Part shown: positions 42,258 to 50,029 of the stretch, piece after piece
How the letters are laid out: each line of letters begins with the position of its first letter
How positions within the stretch are numbered: the stretch's first letter is position 1
Source: Bacteroidia bacterium
GTDB lineage: Bacteria; Bacteroidota; Bacteroidia; Bacteroidales; CAJPTX01
DNA: 64,000 nucleotides
Direction of reading: 5' to 3'
Assembly: GCA_905373475.1 (NCBI GenBank)
Contig: CAJPTC010000006.1
Span: 23,049 to 87,048 of the forward strand
The notes under the pieces: model-generated
What the model was told of the DNA's origin: nothing
The model's database searches: none
What the model saw: the letters and a program-made list of their open reading frames with translations, nothing else
Program-made: the position numbers and the translations under genes

Positions 42258-42966
42258 GACAGCTGCCATAGTACATCTGCGTGGTGTAAACATCGCACAG
42301 GGAGAAAATCTGCTTTTACGTGACGTAAATTTTGATCTTCAGGCTGGCGAGTTCTATTATCTTGTCGGACGCGTGGGTTCGGGTAAATCGAGCTTTATTT
42401 CGACTTTAACGGGGCAATTACCACTACACGCTGGCGAGGGCGAAGTTTGTGGTTATGATCTGACACGATTACGGGCATCAGACATACCCTACCTACGGCG
42501 CAATATCGGAGTCGTCTTCCAAGATTTTAAGCTCCTTTCAGACCGCAACATCGAACGCAATTTGTACTTCGTACTACGAGCCACTGGATGGAAGGACAAG
42601 CAGGCCATCAAAGAACGCATCGAACAAGTACTGGCGCTGGTAGAGCTTCAGCACAAGGCTTACAAAATGCCCAACCAAATTTCGGGAGGTGAACAACAAC
42701 GTGTGGCAATAGCGCGAGCACTACTTAACGATCCTCCCTTAATTCTTGCCGACGAACCCACTGGCAATCTTGACCCATCGACCTCCGATGGTATCATGCA
42801 AATTTTACGTTCGTTGGTAGAAAGAAAAAAAGCAGTAATAATGGCAACACACAATTACAGGTTGGTGCGCCGTTTTCCTGCTCGTGTATATCGATGTGCC
42901 GAAGGAGCAATGAAAGAAATTTCGACCGAAGAACTCGTTGCCCTACGCGACGAACTAAACCTTTAG
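42247..42966 (+). CDS. ftsE: Cell-division ABC ATP-binding protein FtsE
   Basis: A 239-residue ATPase of the ABC family. Walker A is GRVGSGKSSF; the signature is ISGGEQQRVAIARAL; Walker B is LILADEPTGNLDP; the switch His is in MATHNYRLV. The short domain with no extra regions, and EPTGNLDP followed by the 'ATHN' switch, match FtsE, which with FtsX couples division to cell-wall hydrolases. No ftsX lies beside it. ATG 42247 overlaps the end of pgk by 11 bases in a different frame, implying coupled translation. A lipoprotein-type LolD transporter ATPase is a less likely alternative. Confidence 0.88.
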   Translation: MGNRTAAIVHLRGVNIAQGENLLLRDVNFDLQAGEFYYLVGRVGSGKSSFISTLTGQLPLHAGEGEVCGYDLTRLRASDIPYLRRNIGVVFQDFKLLSDRNIERNLYFVLRATGWKDKQAIKERIEQVLALVELQHKAYKMPNQISGGEQQRVAIARALLNDPPLILADEPTGNLDPSTSDGIMQILRSLVERKKAVIMATHNYRLVRRFPARVYRCAEGAMKEISTEELVALRDELNL

Positions 42967-42983
42967 AGCGTGCGTATCGGAAG

Positions 42984-44954
42984 CTAAAGCTTGATACGCC
43001 GAAGATGTTCGGCTAAAAGGCGTCGGAGGTCGTTATTCTCGCTGATTTGCTTAAGGAGGTCTATTTGTTCTTCCGCGTCCTCCGAAACGCGCAAGCGCTC
43101 CTGCAAATCGGAAAGTTGCAGCATTAAAAGGCGCGACTTATATACGAGTAACACTCGCTCCGCAAGTTTCCCGATGTATGCCCTACGCAACACCACATCA
43201 AAGCCCTCGGGGACATCCTCAGTCCAACGTCGGCTTTGGACATACTTGTCAACCACCAAATCTACACTCAAGGCTGATATTTCAGGAGACGGATGCTTCG
43301 TAAAATGTTCTATAAAATTACCCGAAGGATTATTCTTGTATTCGTCACGGTACTCCTCAAAAATGGTACGATAGCGCTCGTTTGAGAGCTCTATCTGGTC
43401 TTGTTCAAGCTCGTCAAAAAAATATTGAGCTACTGAAACACTCGGCAAAACTTCACCAGTAGCCTCGTCTGTCTCCTCCGCAATAACCTCTGTGCCATAA
43501 CGAAGGAGTACCTCTATCAACTCCCGTTCCGAGACACTTAGACGTTGCTCATATTCCGAGAGCATGGGCTGTGTTTCTACAGACGCCTGTGCTTTCTCTT
43601 CGTGCTCAGTACTTCGTATCTCTCTTTCAGCTTCTTTACGCAATTGAGACGTACGCTTCAAACGCAACTCATTCACCGTATCGGCAAGAACTTGTTCTCC
43701 AAGCTTGAACTCCTCACTCGCCTCACGAATGTAGAATGCACGCAGGAGAGCATCGGGTATAAGTGCAATTTTAGCTAACACAGCCTCTGCTATCTTCACC
43801 ATACTACTAGGGTCAGAACGCGATGCCCCGACCGCCTGTGCCGTAATAAAACGGATAAAATCTTGTGTATGTGCGGCTATGTATTGCTCAATTTCCTCCA
43901 GAGTATGCGCACGAGCAAAATCGTCAGGGTCTTGTCCTTCGGGCAATAAGACAATGCGCACTGTCATCCCCTCCTCTAACAGAATGCCCGATCCGCGTTC
44001 CGCTGCTTTAATACCAGCACTATCGCCATCGTAAAGCACCGTCACATTCTTTGTAAACCGACGAATAAGCCGCACTTGTTCCACCGTTAATGATGTGCCC
44101 GAAGAGGCTACAATATTGTTAACACCACGCTGCCACATAGAGAGCACATCCATGTAGCCTTCTACAAGTATGCAATTGTCTTTTTGACTAATAGCACGAC
44201 GACTAAATGCCAAAGCAAAAAGCTCGTTGCTTTTATGATAAATGGGGTTTTCAGGCGAGTTGACATACTTGGCAGTCTGCTCGTCTGTCTTCATAGTTCT
44301 TCCCCCAAATGCAATAGGTCGCCCACTTACACTATGAATAGGGAATATAACACGCCCCTTAAAACGATCTGTCCGCCAATTCTCACGCGCTACGGTTATA
44401 CCAACCTTTACAAGATCCTCTATAGCGAATCCAGCGGCTAGTGCAGCCTCTGTCATTTTTGCGCCATCATCGGGGCAATAGCCTAAGACAAAACGCTTCA
44501 ATGTTTCTTCATTGACCCCACGATGCTTAAAATAAGAAAGCCCTATTAGTTGCCCCTTCTCACTTTCTAGGAGTTCTTTATGGAAGTAATTCTGCGCCCA
44601 TTCCGTTAGTTTGTGGAGACGCATTTCTTCCTCCTGAGCCTGAATATCTTCTGGTGTTTGAGGTCGTTCTTCAATTTCAATACCTACCTTTTTGGCAAGA
44701 AATCTAACGGCCTCTACGAAATTCAGATGCTCAATCTCCATAATGAAATTGAGTGCATTGCCCCCTTTACCACATCCGAAGCACTTATATATCCCACGCG
44801 ACGGACTAACAGAGAAGGAAGGTGTTCGCTCACTATGAAACGGGCACAAACCGACCAAATTTGCACCACGTCGCGTCAAAGCAACATATTCGCCTACAAC
44901 ATCTTGAATATCTGCCCGACTAAGAACTAAGTTCACCGTATCGCGATCTATCAT
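42984..44954 (-). CDS. dnaG: DNA primase
   Basis: Synthesises RNA primers at the replication fork. The 656 residues begin with the CHC2 zinc finger (Cys37, His40, Cys58, Cys61 in LCPFH and YKCFGCGKG). The RNA polymerase core has the TOPRIM motifs VEGYMDVL and LYDGDSAGIKAAERG. A C-terminal helicase-binding region with long helices follows. It starts 41 bases downstream of the secDF terminator and converges with ftsE with a 17-base gap. No rpsU or rpoD is adjacent, unlike the classic macromolecular synthesis operon. Confidence 0.97.
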   Translation of the reverse strand: MIDRDTVNLVLSRADIQDVVGEYVALTRRGANLVGLCPFHSERTPSFSVSPSRGIYKCFGCGKGGNALNFIMEIEHLNFVEAVRFLAKKVGIEIEERPQTPEDIQAQEEEMRLHKLTEWAQNYFHKELLESEKGQLIGLSYFKHRGVNEETLKRFVLGYCPDDGAKMTEAALAAGFAIEDLVKVGITVARENWRTDRFKGRVIFPIHSVSGRPIAFGGRTMKTDEQTAKYVNSPENPIYHKSNELFALAFSRRAISQKDNCILVEGYMDVLSMWQRGVNNIVASSGTSLTVEQVRLIRRFTKNVTVLYDGDSAGIKAAERGSGILLEEGMTVRIVLLPEGQDPDDFARAHTLEEIEQYIAAHTQDFIRFITAQAVGASRSDPSSMVKIAEAVLAKIALIPDALLRAFYIREASEEFKLGEQVLADTVNELRLKRTSQLRKEAEREIRSTEHEEKAQASVETQPMLSEYEQRLSVSERELIEVLLRYGTEVIAEETDEATGEVLPSVSVAQYFFDELEQDQIELSNERYRTIFEEYRDEYKNNPSGNFIEHFTKHPSPEISALSVDLVVDKYVQSRRWTEDVPEGFDVVLRRAYIGKLAERVLLVYKSRLLMLQLSDLQERLRVSEDAEEQIDLLKQISENNDLRRLLAEHLRRIKL

Positions 44955-44995
44955 AAAAGAGGCTTAAAGAGTCATGAACAGCACGCCTAAGGTAC

Positions 44996-45027
44996 AAAAA
45001 AGGCGCTTTGAGAAAACTCAAAGCGCC
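44996..45027 (-). terminator. Intrinsic terminator after secDF
   Basis: An 11-bp perfect stem (45002-45012 with 45017-45027), a 4-base loop and a run of six T residues on the minus strand (45001-44996), 22 bases after the stop codon. Confidence 0.9.
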
Positions 45028-45049
45028 CTATTTATAATCAAGTAACGAT

Positions 45050-48000
45050 TTACTTTCTAGCTGCCTTCAACGCGGCTTCACGCTGCATGCGTTCACGACG
45101 ACGTTTACCTAAATCATACGCCAAAGGCGACGCAATGAACACCGAAGAGTACGTACCAACAATTACGCCAATTGTTAAACTGAAAACAAAGCCACGAATA
45201 CTATCGCCGCCGAATATCACCATCGGGATTAAGACAATCAGGGTACTGAAAGAAGTAGCCATCGTACGACTAAGCGTACTGTTGATAGCGTAGTTGAACG
45301 TCTCGGAAAGCTTCCGATTGGGAAACAAACCTACATATTCGCGTACACGGTCAAAAACCACCACTGTATCATTGATCGAATACCCGATAATCGTCAATAC
45401 CGCAGCGATGAAAGCTTGGTCAATCTCAAGCGTAAAAGGTACAATTCCCCACAACAATGTATAAACGCCAATGACTAGTAACGTATCATGCGCAAGCCCG
45501 AGCACTGCACCTGCACTATATCGCCAGTTCTTAAAGCGAATCATGATGTACAAGAAGATGGCAATCAGTGCCAATATCACTGCTACAACAGCTTCTCTAC
45601 GAATATCTAGCGCAATTGTAGGACCTACCTTGGTGCTACTCAACTTGTAGTCACTTAGAAACTCTTCCTTGGTAACATTCTCTGCCAACATAGGTTTCAA
45701 ACCGACGTATACCAGAGAATCTACTTCGGCATCAATATTCGGATCGTCTTCCTGGATCTTATACTTCGTAGTAATCTTTACTTGATTAGACTCACCAAAG
45801 ACTTTTACTTGTGGACGCTCTTGAAGTACACTTTCCAAATTACGAGCGACCTCTTCCGTAGAAACTGGTTGCTTGAACTGTACTTCATACGTACGACCTC
45901 CCACGAAGTCAATCCCCTCATCGAAACCACGAACTCCCAATGAAATAAATACAGCGAGTATCAACACGCCTGATATTACATAACTTACTCTTCTAGCTTT
46001 GATAAAATCGAAATGAACATTTTGCAAAATGTTTTTCGTCCAAGGCAAAGCGAACGTCAATTTCCACTTATGTTTCAAGAACGAGAGAATCAACAAACGA
46101 GTAATGAAAATTGCGGTGAACATAGAGGTCAGGATACCAATCACCAACGTCGTGGCAAAACCACGGATAGGACCAGAACCGAACACTCCAAGAATAATAC
46201 CTGTCAAAAGCGTAGTAACATTACCGTCGATAATTGCAGAAAGTGCATTCTTGAAACCGTCGTCAACAGCGGTCGTCAAGCCTTTCCCTTTCAGTCTTTC
46301 CTCCTTGATACGCTCAAAAATAAGCACATTGGCATCGACTGCCATCCCCAGTGTTAGGACAATACCCGCAATACCAGGCAATGTAAGGGTTGCTTGGAAG
46401 GAGGCAAGAACTCCCATTATGAAGAACAAGTTGCACAACAAGGCGAAGTCAGCAATGAGACCAGCACGTTGGCTATAGTATAACACCATAAATAGGAGGA
46501 TAATGAGCAAACTCAGCAAGAATGAGGTCACACCCGAGTCAATTGCTTTTTGACCAAGCGAAGGACCTACAATCTCTTCTTGAATTATATGCGCAGGAGC
46601 AGGTAACTTACCAGACTGAAGCACATTCACTAAGTCTTTTGCTTCCTTAATGGTAAATCCACCAGTTATAGAGGAACGACCTCCCTTAATTTCATTATTG
46701 ACCGTGGGGAAAGAATAAACGTAGTTATCAAGCACAATAGCAATGCTCTTACCAATATTATCCGCTGTCATACGAGCCCAGACCTTAGCACCTTCTGGGT
46801 TCATCCACATCAAGACTTCGCTCTCGCCACGCGTCTGACCAAACTCAGAACGTGCTCCAGCAACAGCCGAACCGTCTAGCTTGGGAAGCCCATCGCGGCT
46901 AGCCACTTTTATTGCAACTAACTGGAAAATACTTTCCGATTTATCCCACGGAGCTGCCTTAACCGTCCACAACAAGCGAAGATCGCGTGGCAATAGGCTA
47001 CGTACACGCGGGTCGTACAACATTTGATTGATAGCCCCCGTGTCACGGTAGTGTGCAAGCCCTACAACTGGACCTTTGTACAATTCACCCTGCTGGGTTA
47101 CCGAGGGTGTTAGAAGCGCAAAGAGCGGGTTCTTTTTCGCATACTCCGCACGATCTATGGCTTGCATAGCCGCACTGTCAGCATTTTGACCTTCGCCTTC
47201 CTTCAACTGAGACAATATGTCCGCATTTGTCGAATCTTGCGCCTTCAAAGAATCAGTAGCCGTAGCCTGAACTTCTTGTGTATTATTCTGTAGCGTATCT
47301 GGCGCTGCCTCATTCAATTGAGCAGGCACAGACTCCTGCGCTTGAATCTCGGCAGCTGGTGTTACATTTTCTTCAGGATTCTCTAACTGACGCAATTCTG
47401 CGAGACGATTGTTTACTGCGAACAGTGCTCCATATACCTCGCTATTGTCATAAGTTTCCCAGAACTCAAGACTCGCCGTTCCTTGCAACAATTTACGTAC
47501 ACGCTCTGGGTCTTTCACGCCAGGCAATTCCACCAAAATACGTCCCGACCGTTCAAGGCGCTGCACAATAGGCTGTGCGACACCAAATCGGTCAATACGA
47601 TTTCGTACCACAATTTCAGAGTTAGAGATTGCCCCTTCTGCTTCTTCGCGCAACACAGAGAGCACTTGCTCGTTGGAAGCATTGAAGGGTATCTTATCGC
47701 GCAACTCTACAGTACTGAAGATTGTAGCCAACTTTCCGTTAGGGGCAACTTCGGAATAAGCACGTCCAAAACGGGATACGAAATCCTCGCTAGGAGCCAT
47801 TGCTTTGGCACGATTCAAAGCCTCTACGAAACTTGGGTCAGCGTTGTAGTTTGAAAGTGCACGCAAGACGTCGTAAACCGACACCTCGAGCATAACATTC
47901 ATCCCCCCCTTCAAGTCAAGACCGAGATTTATTTCACGCTCTTTGCAATCCGCGTAGCTGTACTTCCTCAACCAAAAGAAGTTGTAAACCGTTTCTCCCG

Positions 48001-48202
48001 AGACCGAATCTAGGAAATAATTTTCCTTTTGTTTAAACTCCCGTTCACGTTCAACAGCATCTGTAATTCCAGTCACCGCATGTGCTGCATACTCGCGAGC
48101 ACGTTTTTCGACACGCGAACTAAACCAGGTAAACGATAGCTGGTACAAACATACCAAAGCAAGAGCTATCGCTAGTACCCGTATTGCCCCTTTATTCTGC
48201 AT
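45050..48202 (-). CDS. secDF: Fused SecD-SecF protein translocase subunit
   Basis: A 1050-residue inner-membrane protein that uses the proton gradient to help pull proteins through SecYEG. The SecD half begins after an N-terminal helix with the DLKGGMNVMLEVSV motif, and has the large periplasmic P1 region. The membrane block contains GIAGIVLTLGMAVDANVLIFERIKEE. The SecF half starts near residue 745 with GIDFVGGRTYEVQF and has GYSINDTVVVFDRVRE. The periplasmic region contains an insertion of about 100 low-complexity, Gln/Asp-rich residues (around 275-345). Fusion is normal in Bacteroidota. It lies downstream of dnaX, with its own -7 element. Confidence 0.97.
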   Translation of the reverse strand: MQNKGAIRVLAIALALVCLYQLSFTWFSSRVEKRAREYAAHAVTGITDAVEREREFKQKENYFLDSVSGETVYNFFWLRKYSYADCKEREINLGLDLKGGMNVMLEVSVYDVLRALSNYNADPSFVEALNRAKAMAPSEDFVSRFGRAYSEVAPNGKLATIFSTVELRDKIPFNASNEQVLSVLREEAEGAISNSEIVVRNRIDRFGVAQPIVQRLERSGRILVELPGVKDPERVRKLLQGTASLEFWETYDNSEVYGALFAVNNRLAELRQLENPEENVTPAAEIQAQESVPAQLNEAAPDTLQNNTQEVQATATDSLKAQDSTNADILSQLKEGEGQNADSAAMQAIDRAEYAKKNPLFALLTPSVTQQGELYKGPVVGLAHYRDTGAINQMLYDPRVRSLLPRDLRLLWTVKAAPWDKSESIFQLVAIKVASRDGLPKLDGSAVAGARSEFGQTRGESEVLMWMNPEGAKVWARMTADNIGKSIAIVLDNYVYSFPTVNNEIKGGRSSITGGFTIKEAKDLVNVLQSGKLPAPAHIIQEEIVGPSLGQKAIDSGVTSFLLSLLIILLFMVLYYSQRAGLIADFALLCNLFFIMGVLASFQATLTLPGIAGIVLTLGMAVDANVLIFERIKEERLKGKGLTTAVDDGFKNALSAIIDGNVTTLLTGIILGVFGSGPIRGFATTLVIGILTSMFTAIFITRLLILSFLKHKWKLTFALPWTKNILQNVHFDFIKARRVSYVISGVLILAVFISLGVRGFDEGIDFVGGRTYEVQFKQPVSTEEVARNLESVLQERPQVKVFGESNQVKITTKYKIQEDDPNIDAEVDSLVYVGLKPMLAENVTKEEFLSDYKLSSTKVGPTIALDIRREAVVAVILALIAIFLYIMIRFKNWRYSAGAVLGLAHDTLLVIGVYTLLWGIVPFTLEIDQAFIAAVLTIIGYSINDTVVVFDRVREYVGLFPNRKLSETFNYAINSTLSRTMATSFSTLIVLIPMVIFGGDSIRGFVFSLTIGVIVGTYSSVFIASPLAYDLGKRRRERMQREAALKAARK

Positions 48203-48244
48203 CGTAACTCTTTAATAAAACACTCCGTCACACAAATTATACCA

Positions 48245-48268
48245 AAAACGCTACAAATATAGCGTTTT
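48245..48268 (-). terminator. Hairpin between dnaX and secDF enclosing the secDF -7 element
   Basis: 9-bp perfect arms (48245-48253 with 48260-48268) around a 6-base loop; on the minus strand the second arm ends in a run of T residues. It can serve as the dnaX terminator. The -7 element for secDF sits across its loop. Confidence 0.6.
48254..48261 (-). promoter_or_regulatory. Bacteroidota -7 promoter element for secDF
   Basis: Exact TAnnTTTG match (TATATTTG) on the minus strand, 52 bases before the secDF ATG. Confidence 0.6.
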
Positions 48269-48341
48269 ATTTCTACCATAGAATCGGCGAAAGAACTTAA
48301 AAGGGAGAGGGCAAACGCCGAATTAACAAAGACGAACTTAC

Positions 48342-48908
48342 TTATATACCAAGTTCGTCGAGCCAATTTTTGAGAGAGGGATTTTTTTTACGTATATCCT
48401 CATATAGTTCCTCGTCGCTCATAAACTCGTGATCGAGATCCACGCTGGCATTGCTATCTACAACGATCTCTATCTCCAGGTCTTCGACGTTGAAACGCTG
48501 GAGGAAACTCTTCAGCAAATACTCGCGGTGCTGCTGAAGAATATTTGCTTCGTTCTTTTCGCGCGTACGGAAAAGAATCACCGAGTCTGAGCTACAGACA
48601 GGTTTATACTTAACGCCAATTGCAAAAAGTATTCCACTATCCAACTTAAAAATTGCGACTAAATCACTCCATACTTTCAACAAATTCTGTTGATTGAGCT
48701 CAAGTAACGTATTTTCGGATAATGGTTGCTCCTCTTTCTTCTCTGCCTGATTATTTTGAACATTTTTGTTGTGCAGAGAAAGACTTGCAGGCTTCCAGTT
48801 CTTGAGCTGCTCGCGATGAGTCTGTTGCTGCTGAGTTTCCGTAGCAACAGGCGTAGGAGCATTACAGGATAGGGGATGGCGTAAAGACCAATACCTATCT
48901 ATCAGACG
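48342..48908 (-). CDS. dnaX: DnaX tau-specific C-terminal part (read after a -1 frameshift)
   Basis: Continuous open frame of 188 codons, directly -1 relative to the upstream dnaX frame, with no stop between the A run and 48342. The first 75 residues are a Gln/Pro/Asn-rich linker (including VATETQQQQTHREQLKN). The rest (NLLKVWSDLVAIF onwards) is a compact domain of about 115 residues, in the position where Bacteroidota DnaX proteins carry their C-terminal polymerase- or helicase-binding region. It has no Shine-Dalgarno or ATG of its own. It is therefore best explained as the end of a 559-residue tau made by frameshifting, or by slippage during transcription, rather than as a separate gene. 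Confidence 0.75.
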   Translation of the reverse strand, partial: RLIDRYWSLRHPLSCNAPTPVATETQQQQTHREQLKNWKPASLSLHNKNVQNNQAEKKEEQPLSENTLLELNQQNLLKVWSDLVAIFKLDSGILFAIGVKYKPVCSSDSVILFRTREKNEANILQQHREYLLKSFLQRFNVEDLEIEIVVDSNASVDLDHEFMSDEELYEDIRKKNPSLKNWLDELGI

Positions 48909-48918
48909 TTTTTTTTTT
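48868..48918 (-). promoter_or_regulatory. Putative programmed -1 frameshift signal in dnaX
   Basis: A run of ten A residues (48918-48909) ends in the heptamer A AAA AAC in the zero frame, a recognised -1 slippery site. The zero-frame stop TGA follows one codon later (48904-48902). Nine bases after the run a hairpin can form: GATAGG (48899-48894) with CCTATC (48873-48868), plus an inner TGG/CCA. This is the spacing typical of frameshift stimulators. Confidence 0.7.
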
Positions 48919-50020
48919 GATCGCTGGGTTCACAAAGCGTCAGCAAAAGGATCTCGACGTGCAGACGCTGATTTGAAGATCCTTGCAAAGTTGCCTCGGC
49001 ATCAGAACTAATCTGTAGGGACTGGATGAGGAGCGGGATAGGAAATTCTTTACTCCGACTATTATATTTCTCCGCCAATTCTGTACCCACATCAAGTAAC
49101 TGTAAGCCAGATGCATTGGCGGCTAAAAGCATATTACGGAGATGCATGGTAAACCCCGATAGGAACTGCGCCAAATTAAAACCTTGCAAAACGATCTTAT
49201 TCAGGAGCGAAAGAGCATGCATATAGTCGTGCTTTAATACATCATCCGTGATTTGAAAGTACAGATCCACATCTAATAGATTAAGACTTTCAATCACACG
49301 CTCGCGCGTGATGTAACCATCAGAGAAACTAACCACCTGATCAAAACTAGAGAGGGCATCGCGCATTGCGCCATCGGCTTTAAGTGCTATCAGATTTAGC
49401 GCCTCACGATCGCATTTCACATCTTCTTTTTCGGCAATATTCGCCAAGAAATTGATGGTATCGTCAACCTGTATCCTATTAAAATCGAAGATCTGACAAC
49501 GCGACAAAACGGTAGCCAGCACCTTATGTTTCTCAGTAGTAGCCAGAATAAAAACTACATGCGCGGGCGGTTCCTCTAGCGTTTTCAAGAATGTATTGAA
49601 GGCAGCAGCACTAAGCATGTGCACCTCGTCTATGATGTAAACGCTATGACTCCCGTAGCGGGGCAATGACATTTCCAGCCCTGCAATAAGCTCCTTCATG
49701 CTATCGGTGCTGTTATTAGAAGCAGCATCGATCTCTAGAATATCTATATTGCTCCCAGCTTCAAAAGCCTTGCAGCTTGGGCACTCGTTACAGGGTTCGC
49801 CTTCGGGGGTGAGATTTCTGCAATTCAGAGCCTTCGCAAAAATACGTGCACAAGTCGTTTTACCCACACCCCGCGGACCACAGAATAAATAGGCCTGCGC
49901 TGTTCTCTTTTGCAGAAGCTGACGTTTAAGAGTAGAGGTTACAACCGATTGCCCAACAACACTGGCAAAAGTATCTGGACGATACTTGCGCGCGGATACA
50001 AGAAACTGTTCTTCTGGCAT
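48902..50020 (-). CDS. dnaX: DNA polymerase III subunit gamma/tau (zero-frame gamma product)
   Basis: The clamp-loader ATPase of the replicase. The 372-residue zero-frame product holds the full AAA+ module: Walker A GPRGVGKT (48-55), the zinc module with Cys67, 77, 80 and 83, the DEVH box (131-134) and the SRC arginine-finger motif in VLSRCQIF. Domain III ends near residue 365. The frame then ends at TGA after a ten-A run, while Bacteroidota DnaX is normally longer than this. A -1 shift at the run restores a 559-residue tau. The gene starts nine bases after the GAF/PAS gene and is probably in its operon. Confidence 0.95.
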   Translation of the reverse strand: MPEEQFLVSARKYRPDTFASVVGQSVVTSTLKRQLLQKRTAQAYLFCGPRGVGKTTCARIFAKALNCRNLTPEGEPCNECPSCKAFEAGSNIDILEIDAASNNSTDSMKELIAGLEMSLPRYGSHSVYIIDEVHMLSAAAFNTFLKTLEEPPAHVVFILATTEKHKVLATVLSRCQIFDFNRIQVDDTINFLANIAEKEDVKCDREALNLIALKADGAMRDALSSFDQVVSFSDGYITRERVIESLNLLDVDLYFQITDDVLKHDYMHALSLLNKIVLQGFNLAQFLSGFTMHLRNMLLAANASGLQLLDVGTELAEKYNSRSKEFPIPLLIQSLQISSDAEATLQGSSNQRLHVEILLLTLCEPSDQKKNV

Positions 50021-50029
50021 TTTCTACTC

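Noticed and set aside
48677..48862. 61-codon minus-strand open frame between dnaX and its C-terminal part
   Set aside because: It is in the third frame; the -1 frame, not this one, joins the dnaX core and the C-terminal domain without a stop.
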